DNA from: Blepharisma japonicum
Lineage: Eukaryota; Ciliophora; Heterotrichea; Heterotrichida; Blepharismidae
DNA: 64,000 nt
NCBI GenBank assembly: GCA_949751835.1
Contig: CATKHK010000007.1
Coordinates: 62,001-126,000, forward strand
Direction: 5' to 3'
The notes under the pieces are model-generated. The model searched no databases, was not told the origin of the DNA, and saw nothing but the letters and a program-made list of their open reading frames with translations. Shown here piece by piece: positions 1 to 12,329 of this stretch; the stretch's first letter is position 1; the number at the start of each line of letters is the position of its first letter. The position numbers and the translations under genes are program-made.

Positions 1-1414
1 TATATTGCAAATTCTTGAAAAGCGTTCTTCTCATTTCTAAAACTTTTTCAATGTCTGGCCCAGCTTGTTCATCAGGGGTAAAGATTTCTTCTGGCTTATC
101 CACATCTTTGCAGAAATCCATATAATTCACCTCTTCCATGTTGCCTTTGTCAAGATATCTCTTAAGAATTACCCGAAGATCTTCTTCAGTAGGAGCCAAT
201 GCAAGCTGGTTTAGAACCCTACAAAACTGAGTTCTCGAAACATGCCCAGACTTGGTGATATCAAAATCTTGGAACATTGGGCGCAAATGGACTCTTCTAT
301 TTCTAATAATAACTTGAAAACTCGTCAAAGCATTTTCCAATAAAGCCCTTTCACTCTCCGTAAAATCTAAATATTTTCTTCTTGCAGGCTGAGTGCTTAT
401 AAATGCAGGTGGCCTCACTTCTGGCATTTTATCAAGTGGGTCTGGGGCGCTTTCTACATATCTACAGAATTCAGCATATCTGATATCTCCTCTTTCGTCT
501 CTATATTTTTCTATCATAGCTTGTATGTCTGCTTCAGTAAGCCTTAAGCCAAGCATTCCTAAAGCTGAGGTAAATTGGCCTTCTTTGACGGTTCCTTTTC
601 TAAGTCTGTCGTAGTCTCTGAAGAACTCGCTTGCTCTGATTCTTTTCATAGCGACCTCAGCTCTGAGCCTTTCTTCGACTTCTAGATGGTCTGCTTGTTT
701 GGGGACGTTGGAGTCAAAAAATCTAGTCGCGGTGAGGTCTTGGACTGTTTGAGGCTTTGGCATAGGGTCATATGTGGTTTCTGTAGGCCCTGAAATAATG
801 CCACCTATGGTGTCGACGTCGTCTACTGCTCGGCAGAAAGCTTGATAATTGACGCCTAGGTGAGAGTCTTTGTAAAGGTTGGTGATAAGTTGAATTATGT
901 CAGACTCGTCAGGCAGAAGCCCAGTTGTTGTCAAAACACGTTTAAACTGAGAAACAGTTACATGGCCTGTGTTGGCTTTGTCGAAATCTTGGAAGACTGG
1001 TTTGACTAAAATTCTTTGAACCTTCATAATTTGTTGGAATTGTTGAAGGGCGTTTTTAACTCTTTCTAATTCTGCAACGCTGAGTTTGGGTGATCCGACT
1101 TGTTTTTGGACTGCTTTGACTGGAGATGGCTCAGATTCATCAAGATATGCGGATTCCATCTCTGCAAGAAATTGCCTATAGTTGATTTGGCCTCCATCGA
1201 CCTTGAATAGTGAACCAAGTGCGCTCATATCTGCTGATGTTAGTGGAAAGTTCATCATACTTAAAGCACGACGAAATTGAGCTTCACTGACTTCTCCTTT
1301 GCGAAGTGGATCAAAATCTGTAAAGAATTCTTTAGGGCGAATGCGCCTTTGTGCAGCTTCTAGCTTGATTCGGTTGAGTACTTGGGCCATAACGTTCAAT
1401 AAAATGTCTACCAT
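1..1414 (-). CDS. multi-EF-hand repeat protein (3' end beyond window)
   Basis: An open frame of about 470 codons runs off the left edge without a stop, so the C-terminus is missing. It repeats a unit in which an EF-hand-like helix-loop (for example DFDPLRKGEVSEAQF, DYDRLRKGTVKEGQF) alternates with loops such as DFDKANTGHVTV and DFDITKSGHVSR. Most loops lack the full set of calcium-ligand side chains, so many may be structural rather than calcium binding. The arrangement resembles multi-EF-hand axonemal proteins of the EFCAB6 type, but I cannot assign an orthologue. The first in-frame ATG is at 1414; a second at 1390 (MAQVLNRIKLEAAQRR) also matches the start of an internal repeat and may be the true start. 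It is transcribed divergently from the glutaredoxin gene. Confidence 0.8.
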   Translation of the reverse strand, partial: MVDILLNVMAQVLNRIKLEAAQRRIRPKEFFTDFDPLRKGEVSEAQFRRALSMMNFPLTSADMSALGSLFKVDGGQINYRQFLAEMESAYLDESEPSPVKAVQKQVGSPKLSVAELERVKNALQQFQQIMKVQRILVKPVFQDFDKANTGHVTVSQFKRVLTTTGLLPDESDIIQLITNLYKDSHLGVNYQAFCRAVDDVDTIGGIISGPTETTYDPMPKPQTVQDLTATRFFDSNVPKQADHLEVEERLRAEVAMKRIRASEFFRDYDRLRKGTVKEGQFTSALGMLGLRLTEADIQAMIEKYRDERGDIRYAEFCRYVESAPDPLDKMPEVRPPAFISTQPARRKYLDFTESERALLENALTSFQVIIRNRRVHLRPMFQDFDITKSGHVSRTQFCRVLNQLALAPTEEDLRVILKRYLDKGNMEEVNYMDFCKDVDKPEEIFTPDEQAGPDIEKVLEMRRTLFKNLQY

Positions 1415-1635
1415 ATTCGAGAATTTGAGATTTAAAATGGGCTAGAATGTAAATAACCCTGAATAATTACAATAAATCAGTTTAAATCATAAACCAAGAA
1501 AAAAAAACTTTAATAAATTAAATTCTAAAAGTTTAGGAAATATACACCAAAAATTTTAAAAATATCAATAAAATTATGCGATTTTATTATTATTCTCATA
1601 AAATTATATTTTAATTATTGGATAAAATTACAAAT

Positions 1636-1938
1636 ATGGATCAAGGTCTGACGTCAAGAATAAGGAAACAAATTAGTGACACTCCTGCTATTGTTTATAG
1701 CAAAACATATTGCCCTTATTGCCATAGAGCTAAGGCATTACTAAATGAGCTAGGGGTGGATTATCAAGTCGTAGAATTGGATGAAGTTAATGATGGAGGA
1801 ATTATTCAGAATACTCTTTATGAGATTACCAATCAGAGGACTGTGCCAAATATATTTATTAAAGGAGAGCATATAGGAGGATACAGCGACTTGGTGCAAA
1901 AAAAGGATAGAGTAGCTAGACAAACTGCTAAACTTTAG
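1636..1938 (+). CDS. glutaredoxin (dithiol, CPYC)
   Basis: This encodes a 100-residue glutaredoxin. The active site SKTYCPYCHRAK is the classical dithiol CPYC motif, followed by the TVPNIFI cis-proline motif and the GGYSDL glutathione-binding segment, all at normal spacing. The family reduces disulfides and glutathionylated proteins using glutathione. I start at the ATG just before MDQGLTSRIRKQ; upstream in-frame sequence has no ATG. No targeting peptide is visible, so a cytosolic enzyme is likely. It ends in TAG followed by AT-rich sequence, one of several cases showing that TAG is a real stop here. Confidence 0.95.
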   Translation: MDQGLTSRIRKQISDTPAIVYSKTYCPYCHRAKALLNELGVDYQVVELDEVNDGGIIQNTLYEITNQRTVPNIFIKGEHIGGYSDLVQKKDRVARQTAKL

Positions 1939-2214
1939 ATAAGTAAGCTTTTCTTTTTTAAAATAATAATTGCGATATTTTCTAGGAGAATTTGAGAAAA
2001 ACTTCAAGTATTTTTGCAATCAGACCATTTCAGAACCATTAAATATGAAAGTGACATTGTGAATTTCCATAAAATCAGAAGTATTTTAAACATCAACTTA
2101 AGGCAATTATGATAGATTTACTCGATTAAGAATTCAATATATTATTCTCTTAACTTTATTTAATTTTTTATTTAAAATAATAGCTAGTTAATAAACTTTA
2201 AAATTTTACTTAAA

Positions 2215-4266
2215 TTATGATAATTCATATTTTCTTTTAGTTTGTTCTATTTCTTGTTCAAATCTTTTTATAGTTTCAACTAGTGCTTGAGAAGCTTTGG
2301 CCCTTTCAACGCCAAATATTTTATCAAGCCTTTTTCTTTCTCTATCATCTGCAATAGAATCAAGAATCATCCCTCTTTCTTTTTCTTTTTCTTGCTCCAT
2401 TTCTAACCTTTGTCTAAGCTCTATATTATGCTTTTTCTTTAAATTTTCAATTTCTTGGACTGCAGTTTCTTTTGAATATTTAATTGACCCTTTTCTCTGG
2501 CTACTTGAAAACGAATCATCATTTATTGATGAAGATTGTCCATTTGAGCGATCAGAAGTTTTAGCTCTTCTAGAATGCTTCTTTTTGTGTTTTTTCGGCT
2601 GTGTTGTAGAAATCCTTGGCGTTAAAGCTTCACTTTGTATGTTTCTTGATACAGAATTACTCACAAAATCGAGATCAGTGTTGACAGAAACTCCATGACT
2701 TTTGGTTTTCATTGAATTAAAATCTCTCATAAGCTTTTCTTTCTTTTTTTCCATTTGCCGCCTGATTTCGTGTCTTGTTTCTATAAGTTTTTCTTTTTCT
2801 TCTAAAACTTTTTTTGTCTTTTCGTCATCTTCTTTGATTCTTTGTAAAGTCACCTGCCGTTGATATTCTTGAATTCTTTGTTGCCTTTGTACTTCTTCTT
2901 CACGATCTTTTCTTTTTAAACTAGACATTTCTTGTTTAATCCTTAATTCTCAAGCTTGCCTTTTTTTTACTTCTTCAACCTGTCGGTCTGTCTGCTTTAT
3001 TCGAGATCATATTTCTTTTTTTCTTTTTTCTTGGATTTGGTCCATTCTTTCTTTAACTGCTGCTCTTTCTTGATCCCTTAAGTTTTCTTCTTGGAGTTTG
3101 CGGTATCGGTCTTCTTCTGCTAGCTTTTCTAGTCACATTTTTCTTTTTTCAGCTTTTTTCATTGCTTTTAAATATTCGTGTTTTCTTTTTTCTTCAATTT
3201 CTTGGGCGCTTTTTATGATTTCTGCAATTTTTTTTTCTTTTTCTTTTGCTTTGAGGATGTTTCTTCTTTTAGCAGATTCTCGTAATTTTTCAAAAGCGTT
3301 TCTTCTTTCTTCAGTTTGATGCTGTTTTTGGTTGTATTCTTGTTTACGTCTATAAAGCAGTTTTTCAAGATTTTCTCTGGCTGCTGCGAGCTTTTCTTCT
3401 TTTGCTTTTCGGACTGCTTCGCTTTCTGCTTGAAGTTGGGCTTGCTTTTCAGCTAGAGCTCTTAGCCGCTCTCTATCTCTTTCTTCCATTTCAATTCTTT
3501 TCCTTTCAACTTCTTCTCTTTGCTGGCTCATTATTTGCTCAGTTTTTTCTCTAAGCATTTCTTGCTTTTTTTTCATTTCAATTTCTCTCATCTTTGCTTC
3601 TTTTTTCCTAATTTTCTCCTTCCTCCTATCTTCTTTCAGTTTTTTTTGTTCCCATCTATAATGCTCTTCTTGAATCCTCCTTGCTTCCTTTTCTAATTCT
3701 TCGTCTTTTGCTTTTCTCATTTCATCATCTCTTTTTTTTTTTTCTTCTTTTTCTTTATTTTCCATTGCAATTTGTCTTAGCCTAAACGCTTCTCTTTCCC
3801 TTGCAATTCTTTCTTTTTCTTCATTTCTTTGTCTAATTTTTTCTAGCTGATTTTCATGGTCAATCATTTGTTGGATTTCTTGTTGCTGGCGTTTTTCCAT
3901 CATAGCCATCTTCTTCTTTTCATGTTCAATTATAAAATTATTTTTATTAGATGCTTGGTATTCAGATCCTTCTGCATATGATGGCCTTGAATGGCTTTCT
4001 TCATTTATTATTTTTTCTCTTTCTTCAATTAAGAGGTCGAGCTTTTGTTTTCTTTTCTCTTCATAGTGTTCATAATGTAACTGAATGATTTGTTTGGGAA
4101 TGTGTTCGCCTAATTCGTATTTAAACATTTTTTTGGGTTTATATAGTAGCTCCTCAGGAGTGATTCCTTGCCTTGCACATGCTTTGAGAGATCTTGGACT
4201 TTCAAGATAAGGCGGATACTTTTTCTTGGGGTTAAAATTTTCCAAACTAATGTATTTGTCATCCAT
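2215..4266 (-). CDS. long coiled-coil protein, CCDC177-like N-terminus
   Basis: This is one 683-codon gene that reads through three TGA (Trp) codons between 2928 and 3133. The N-terminus has a short conserved-looking block (SPRSLKACARQGITPEELLY) resembling the start of CCDC177-type proteins, followed by about 500 residues of highly charged Glu/Lys/Arg coiled coil. A Ser-rich basic stretch (KKHKKKHSRRAKTSDRS) lies near residue 520 before the final coil. Such proteins usually belong to the cytoskeleton or cilium, but the sequence gives no enzymatic domain. The CCDC177 resemblance is from memory of the motif and is tentative; the gene itself is certain. Confidence 0.85.
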
Positions 4267-4359
4267 TTTATAAATCTATACTAGTGTTGTGGGTCTAGAT
4301 AATAAATAGCAAAAACAGTTAGAATTGTAATAAAGATGATTATTATTTTATTTAATATC

Positions 4360-5475
4360 CTAGTGAATTAGCTTAATAACACATTTGTGAACTTTCACAA
4401 AGAACGCAATCCATCGTAAAAATACCGCAAAAGTGATTCTAGTTGACCTAATTTTATGTATCAGCTGTATATCAGAGCAGAATATTTTAAGTGATAAAAA
4501 CAAATTTAAAACTGCGTTAGAAGGAATTGCGTCTTTATCAGTATACGCTCGAAACAATTTCTTTAATTCCTGCAATTTTGCTTGAATTTCATTTAAAAGA
4601 GCTTCATCTCTTAAATTAAAAGGCTTATTCGACATATAAAAATCATAAACGCTGCAAACACCTAAAAATTCGTTTTTATCAATTTTTCCGTCTGAATTTA
4701 GATCAAAAGTTTTCAATATTTTTTGGGCAAGCTGTAGAATGTCTTCTATATCAATAATCGAGCTCTCATTTTCATAATCTCAATATTCTCTATTAGGAAT
4801 TGTATATCTCAGATAGTCAACTATATCTTGTGGAGAAGCTTCATTTATAGCATTTTCGTTCTGCTGACATGAGCTTAAATCTTCAAAATATTTGGTATAA
4901 TTAATATCAATATTTTTTACGAAGCTCAAAATATCATTATAGCTGAATTTATTGCTATTGTCGCAGTTTAAATTTTGGCCGAAAATTTTAAAGCTTGTAA
5001 TTGGTTTGTTAATTGGATCTTGAAGAAATCTCATTTTTTTTACTTTTTGAGGGATTTCATGCAAAATAAAAGAATTTGAGCAGGCAAGCTGCTTGTCAAT
5101 CTGAGGATTTAGGCTTTTATTGTGCCGTAAACTTTTAGTGCTTCTTGATCTCATTTGTGAGAGAGGGCGCATTTCATTATGAAATTCTTTTAATTCTATT
5201 GAAATATTGCTCGGGTTTTTCGGTGAATTGTTAATGATAAATCTTTTATGTTGGTTTGCGGTACTTAGAGCAGGCTTATGCATAACATTTTTGAAAGGGA
5301 TTTTATTTACTTTAGTAAGTGCTGAGATTCTCATAGGAGTTTTTTGTCAGAATTCACTTGAGAGCTCAGGCTCCGGGAATGGAGATGCTCCAATTTTCTT
5401 GACTCTTCGTAAGCTCTTATTGGAAAGAGCTTGTAACAGATTTTTACTATCACTGTAATCTATATATACAGACAT
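4360..5475 (-). CDS. EF-hand protein of unknown function
   Basis: This encodes 371 residues in a single exon with two in-frame TGA (Trp) codons, at about residues 44 and 186. A canonical EF-hand loop, DLNSDGKIDKNEF, sits near residue 210 with good ligands at positions 1, 3, 5, 7, 9 and 12; the helices around it look amphipathic. The N-terminal half is basic and low in structure. The start at 5475 (MSVYIDYSDSK) is the only ATG that includes the upstream open segment. The gene is co-oriented with the coiled-coil gene downstream, with 93 bases between them. I do not recognise an orthologue. Confidence 0.8.
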
Positions 5476-5910
5476 GGTTTATTATGATAAATTAATTGAT
5501 CCTAGCCAATATCAATTTTTAGAAACTATTTCAGTAAAATAAACAAATTACCCTTCTTTTATTAATTGATAATTTATACCTAAAAATTCAGTTTTAAGAA
5601 AAGAGAAGAATATTATTTATCAAGAATTTCTACCAATATGAGCATTTTTAAGGAAAATTTGCAATAATTATTAATTATTTCTGTCTTAATTTTTCTTATT
5701 TCCCGATTGAGAATTATTAATTTCTGAATCAGAATGATTTTATTTAAGCTGTAAAATTGGCCTTGTTTTAGAGACTATAAAAGATTTTTTAGCACTAGAG
5801 GTCTTATATACACTATCTAAAACTATAAAAAGTAGTCACAATAATTCCTAATAAAATCTTTTCAAAGCACCCAATGCTTCCATTTTCCGAACTGCCCAGG
5901 CCTTATATAA
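5476..5910. other. intergenic, divergent promoter region
   Basis: About 435 bases of AT-rich sequence between two divergently transcribed genes. I see no open frame, RNA gene or repeat; it presumably holds both promoters. Confidence 0.6.
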
Positions 5911-8900
5911 ATGGACTTCGGTGGTTTAAAAGACTTTAAGATTCCTCTTCTAAATCAATTCAGTGAAGTTATTGATTTTTCCAAAAAGGAGCCAGTTGAG
6001 CAAAAAATTATTACTTTTGACGAGGCCTTAAAGAAGGTCTCTGATATGGTTTCTTCCAGACTCTCAACTTCAATGAAAATAATTGAAGATATAATCAAAC
6101 TTAAAGTTACCAAAGACGGTAAATACCTTGTGATGGCAACTGATACAACTTTAGTCATCATCAATACTGAAGATAAATCCAAACAATCAGTTGAGCCAGA
6201 ATTGATGCCACGATTCCTTGAATTAATTCTTGATGATAAGTATGCCATAGTTGGCAATAATAAGGGAAGCGAACTTTTGGTCTATAGCATCCCAGAGCTG
6301 GAGCTTACAAAAAGAATAAAGCGTGAAGATAGAAGCGGATTTACCGACATTGCAGTAAGTTATGATGGATCCACTATGATTTCTCTCATGAAAAACAGTA
6401 AAATTTTACTATGGGATTTAGAAGACCCTAATAATTGCAATGAAATTGCGACAGAAAAATATATAAAAGCAGCAATTTCTTATGATAATAAACAAGCTAT
6501 GTTTGTGCAAAGATCAAAAAAAACAATTGTGCTTTATCAAATCGGCAGGGTAAGCAAGATTTTGTGTGAAAGTGATTTAGGGGCATTTATAGGACTTCTT
6601 CAGTTTGCACCTTCAGGAGATTTTGTGGCAGTTTCCTTAAATCACGCAGTAAGGATAAAATCTTCAAAAGATTTATTAGATTTATTTATAATCCCTCTTG
6701 ATGAGCATATAACTTCTATGACCATTTGTGAAAGAGACGATATAATTGTTCTTGGAGATGGAAGATGCCTTACTTTGCATGACCATAAAAACGACCGTGA
6801 GCCAGTTCATATGAAACTTCATAGCTCAGCTATTAAGTGTATTGCTATTGATAAAAACCTTGCGAATATACATACAATTGAAGTTGATAATACAAGAACT
6901 ATCAGTACTGTCCCTTTTCCTCAGCTAAGTGCCTATAGAAAGCTAAAATGTTTGCAAATTCTTGGATTTTCTCCACAGGGTAAGCTGTTTCTTAAGTATA
7001 GAAATGGTGTAAGATTGTTAAATCTTAAAACAAACCAAGAAGACTTTATTAGTTCTGCCGAAGGCATTAACAACGTGCTTTTTGCAGGACCAAACAAAGT
7101 TATAGTATGCCACTTAGCAAATATCATGGTCATCAATATGCAAAACCAATCCAACAAAACTATTGTAGATAACGACATGGAGGCACCTACCAGTTTAACT
7201 GCGAACCACAGTGGAACTTTGCTGTTTTCTGGCTACAAAAAGAAAATCAAGGTGTGGGATTTAGAAGCAATAGGCCTAAAAACTGAGTGAATAGGTCATG
7301 ATGATGTAGTAACCAGCTTAATACTGCTTAAAGATGATACTATTTTAGCGTCAGCAAGCTATGATAACTCAATCAAGCTTTGGGATCATCTCAATGGAAC
7401 TCTTATCAAAACATTGAAAGGCCATACAAGCCAGGTCCATTCTCTTCAAGCTGCAAAAGATTCTAATTTGTTAATATCATCAAGCAGTGATAAAACAATC
7501 AAAATATGAAACTGGGATCTTGCAATTTTAATCGGGACACTAAATGACAGCTCAGATATCACTGGAATTCACCTTACCCAAGACGGAAAATACTTAATTT
7601 CAGCCAGCTCCAGTGGAAACATCACTTATTGGAGCATGAAAACTTTTTCAAGAATATTTTACAATAAAGCTCCAGGCAAAATAGTAAAATTATATGTCTC
7701 GCCCGACGATTCTTATATAGGCTACAACCTTGCGAATGGATTTTGCTATGCAGGTGATAACCCTCTAGTTTCAAAAGATATAATAATCTCAGGGCCTTCA
7801 GAAAGCTCTTATAGGTATCTGCAGTATCTAAAATGCTTAATCACCTATACAAATATCCCTGAGTATGACTTAGAATTTGATGACTGGGTAATTTTGCCTT
7901 ATTTTTTGACAGTCCCTCATTTCTATGCTTGGCAAGACTTAAGAAGACACTTAAAAAGGTCTTTGGCATTTGAGTTCAGAATTACCGAAACAAGCTTTGG
8001 AGCAAACATTTTATCTATAGCCACTGAAAAAGACTACAGAGAATGTAGAAACGTTATCATTAAGTCAGTAGTTAGGAACTACAAAGGCAATCCATTTGCC
8101 TTAGCAAGCATTAATAAAGAGGTTTTCGTCGACATGAATAATGAAGGCTTCAGATTTTTAGTCAAACTTTATGATCTGATTTTCCAAAGGTGCCAAGGAT
8201 ATGGGTTACCGAGTACTTGTTCAGATTCAGTTCAGACACCATTAATTTATCATAGTAATGAGATCATCCCATATGCTAGCAATTTCTTCCCTCCAGTTGT
8301 AGAAGGAGGAGTCACACTTGGTGGGGCTGACCAAGAAAAAAATATTTATTTCATGCATTCTCTGATACCGTTTAACTTTACGCCTGGAAGCCAAGAAAGC
8401 TTAGATTTTATTAATAGCACCCTAAACTCTCCTAATGAAGATATTTTCAGGACAAAATTCATTCAAAGCATTTTTAAAGACAAATGGAACTTCATCAAAT
8501 GGTACATGTATATGCAAGGGATTTTATTTATTATTTATATGATCGCGCTCAGTTTATATGTAGTTTTTTGGCAAGATTCTACTGCAGTTCTGCTTGTGCC
8601 ATTTATTCTTAGTGGAGTTCTTACAGCTTATGAAATTTATCAAGCAATCTCATCACCCAGATACTATTTTGAAGATCCTTGGAACTATTTGGATTTAATG
8701 AGAGCTACTTCTGTAATTGTCTATGGCATCCTCTTTTGGTCTGAAGCAGGAGAGGATACCGAAGCGACTACCCTTATGGTTGTACAGCTGCTGTCTTGGA
8801 TGAGAGGAATTACCTATTTCCGTCTCTACCCTCCAACCCGCTATATGATTAACCTTCTGATTGAAGTTGTCCATGACATGATTTCTTTCCTAATCCTGCT

Positions 8901-9501
8901 CTTTTACTCCGTTTTTTCATTTGCTTTTATCCAGCTACTCCTTGACCCTCCAGAATCCAGAGTTTCTTTAGTCAATTACTTTGCTGGATCCTATTTGCTG
9001 AACTTAGGAGAATTCGACACAGAAGGTCTTGGAGTCTTAAAGTCAGTCATGTTTTTCATAGTCAGCTTGATCAATATTATTGTTATGATGAACTTATTAG
9101 TCTCAATCCTTGGTGATACCTTTGACAGAGTCGAAGAAAACCTAGAAGTCACTGATTATAAAGAACTGGCAGAAATGATTTTGGAAATAGAAACCCTTAT
9201 GGTTTGGAACAGAAACGTAAAGGAAAACAGGTATTTCCAAATTTGCTTTGAAGAAACTGCAGGAGGAGAAGAAAGCTGGACTGGGTCTGTAAGAGAGCTA
9301 AAGGTGCTCATTAGGAATATTAAAGATGCTCAGCTGAAGTCAGTAGCAAGTAATGTTGAAGAGAACAGGAACCTAAAAGAGCATGTCAGCAGAGCGAAAA
9401 AGATTTTTATTGATGAAGCCAAAGCAATGAAAGATATGCTGGATGAGATGAAAAAAGAACAAGTTGAAGTTGCCAAATCGATTGGGCTAGATCTAAATTA
9501 A
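5911..9501 (+). CDS. WD40-repeat / TRP-like cation channel fusion
   Basis: A single 1196-residue frame. TGA at residue 460 and again in IKIW-NWDLA sits exactly where WD repeats carry Trp. Residues ~50-590 form WD40-type beta-propeller repeats (SYDNSIKLWDH, SSDKTIKIW, SASSSGNITYW). Residues ~855-1070 contain about six hydrophobic segments with an Ion_trans layout: a last helix IVMMNLLVSILGDTFDRVEE and a preceding pore-loop candidate NYFAGSYLLNLGEFDTEG, as in TRP-family channels. A charged coiled tail ends the protein. By family, the C-terminal part should be a non-selective cation channel in the plasma or ciliary membrane and the propeller a cytosolic protein-binding module. Ion selectivity cannot be read from the sequence. 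Confidence 0.88.
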
Positions 9502-9727
9502 TTTATCTCTCATTTATTTAATAGATTTAATATAAGGAAAGTATGATTTAAGTCAATAATACAGCTTTGCTAATTTAAATTCTGCTTATTATTATTTTTG
9601 CCTCATAAAATTAAAAATAAAAATTTAAATTTTCCTTCATAGCCATTTTTACCTCCTTTATGGATCCGTATCCTAAAAGTATCTTCATAGATTCAATTTA
9701 ATTTTTCAGTTAATATTTTAAATTCGA

Positions 9728-12052
9728 ATGTATTCTGGAGCCATAAACCAAATCATCTCACAAGGCGGACGTCGTATCCCAGTAATTACTAACTTTTTCC
9801 AGCTAAATGAATCCCCTGCTGATCATGTAGGATTATATTTCATAGAATTTTCTCCTGTAGTAGACCCAAGCAATAGAGGCTTAAGGGACACTTTAATAGA
9901 AAACGCTGGAAGCAGAATATCAGCAATTATAGGGACATTTACTAAGGCAGGAATGAACCTTACAGCAAAAATTATAAGAGAAGAGCCTTTTACAGTTACA
10001 GCCCAAGGTTACAATCCTGGTGAGTCTTATATATTAAATATCAGGCTTGTCGGTACTATAGGAAGCAGTAATATAGAAACCTATCGTATGTACTCAAATT
10101 CTATGCTGAAAAAAATGCTCCAAAAAATAGGGTTAATCCAACTGACAAAGCTTCCTAAATATTATGATAAGCGGCAAACTGTACAAGTAGCTCAGCATAA
10201 CCTAGAAATTTGACGAGGATATACAGCTTCTTTTAGCCATCATCTGACAGAAATGCTACTAAACGTCGATTTTTCAAGCAAAATCATTAGACATGTATCT
10301 GTATTACAGTATATGACTGAAATAAGGGCAAATACTCAGCCAGACAGGCTTAGACAAGCCTTAGAATCTGAATTAATAGGAAAAACTGTTATGGCTAAAT
10401 ACGGGAATTATAAATGCCACAGAATTGACGGTCTTGCCCTCAACGAGTCTCCATTAAATACTTTTGACGGTCCTACAGGTCTAACTACATATAGAGATTA
10501 CTATATAACCCAATATAATATAGAAATCCAAGATGTCAGGCAGCCATTATTGATTTCTACTACAGAAAGAGGGGCAAAGGTAATCAGACTTATCCCTGAA
10601 CTTTGTGACTTAACAGGGATTTCTGAAGAAATGAGAAGGGATTATAGAGCAATGAACGATATTGCAGTGCATACAAGGCTTCAACCTCAGGATAGGCTTG
10701 AAGTAGGCATTACTCTTGCCCATAGACTTGCAAGGGAAGCTGAAGATATAAGTGAGCAATACAGCATGTCTATTAACCCTGAGCCTGTTGTCCTTGATGC
10801 CATCAGGTTTCCTCCAGAAATAATCAAGCTTGGAGAAACCGAAAGAGAAGATGTAGAAATTGATAACAGGGCTGGGTTTAATATAAAAAATTCTATATAC
10901 AAGCCGAAAGAAATAGCGTATTGAGCTATTTTGTCAACGAATAAAGATCTAGAAGAAAGGGATAAGCTGGTTAGAGCAATTACTGCAAAAGCCCAACAAA
11001 TAGGAGTTATAATGGGGTCGCCGTATCAGCTTGAATACACCCCTCAGAATTTACAAAATATTATAAGTGTCCTTAACAACCCTCCTGGAGGCAGACCAGC
11101 CCCCGTAATTGCAGTAATTTTGGTCCCAGCACCTTTAAAAGATATTTACCACAATATAAAAGAATCAGCCGCATTGTCTTCAGCAGTCCCTACGCAGGTG
11201 ATTTTATCGAGCAGCTTTAAAAACCCGAAACGAGTAGACTCTATTATATCAAAACTAGTCGTTCAAATAGCAGCAAAAACCGGCTCAGAGTTGTGGGCGC
11301 TATGTCCATGTGAAGGAATTCCTATCAAAACCATGGTTATTGGCATAGATATTTTTCATGATACTGTAAATAAAGCCAAAAGCGTCATGGGATTTGTGTC
11401 ATCCATAAATCCGACTTTTACCAAGTATTATAATACAGCAAAAGTACAGGAAAGAGTTGGGCAAGAAATTGTAGGGTCAGTTTCTATATGTTTAAAAGAA
11501 GCATTAGGGGCGTTTTATGAGGCGACAAAAAAGAGGTTTTTGCCTGATTTAATTGTGGTTTTTAGAGATGGTGTCGCAGATTCACAGATAAAGGCGGTGC
11601 AAGAGTTTGAAGTAGATGGGATGAAAAGTGTGATTAAGTCTTTTGAAGGATATAGGCCAGGATTTGTATATATTGTTATGAACAAAAAAACCAATGCAAA
11701 ATTTTTCGTAAATTCTCCTAGAGGGATAATAAACCCTCTTCATGGGACTGTTATTACAGATGTGGTCGTACCGGACGTTGATAGCTTTTATTTAATTTCC
11801 CATGGAGTTACCCAAGGTATGGCATCTCCTACGTTGTATAGGATCATTGAAAAAATCCTGCCTGATGGAGATATAGATACCATTGTATTCGCAAGATTAG
11901 CATATAAATTATGCTATATGTATTATAATTGGACTGGAGGGATTAAGATCCCTGCACCCACTATGATGGCTCACAAGCTTGCATATATGGTTGGACAAAG
12001 TATTCATGATGACTATCTTCAAGATTTAAAAGTCCTTCCTTGGTTTCTTTAA
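9728..12052 (+). CDS. PIWI-clade Argonaute
   Basis: One 774-residue gene joined across TGA codons (NLEI-W-RGY; IAY-W-AIL). The PAZ region is marked by YRDYYITQYNIEIQD followed by QPLLIS. The PIWI domain carries all four slicer residues: Asp in VIGIDIFHD, the glutamate finger in QERVGQEIVGS, Asp in VVFRDGVAD and His in MMAHKLAYMVG. The protein ends in ...VLPWFL, near the hydrophobic C-terminus typical of PIWI proteins. It should therefore be a catalytically competent small-RNA-guided nuclease. In ciliates such proteins carry the small RNAs that guide DNA elimination during development, or somatic siRNAs; this sequence does not say which. No introns. Start ATG follows an AT-rich leader. Confidence 0.95.
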
Positions 12053-12329
12053 ATTTTATTTATACATATTAATCAAGCCTCCCCTTGAATACTCACAAAA
12101 CTGGTTAATTTTTGTTTTATCATTATTATTCAAAAAAAAGTTTATATTTAAAATTCTCATTTTGAAAATTACTTATAATTTTTATTCATTCTCCAATGTT
12201 ATTTTTTCTGTTTTATATAAAAGACTAATAATTCAACAAAATAACTTCGTTTCTATCATACAATACACTCCAAAATTTGCAATATTTGAATAATTCATTG
12301 GATTACAATTCAGTTGTATTTAACTTAAA

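Noticed and set aside
1618-1635. Glutaredoxin starting at the upstream TTG
   Set aside because: TTG starts are not expected in ciliate nuclear genes; the ATG at 1636 gives a normal N-terminus.
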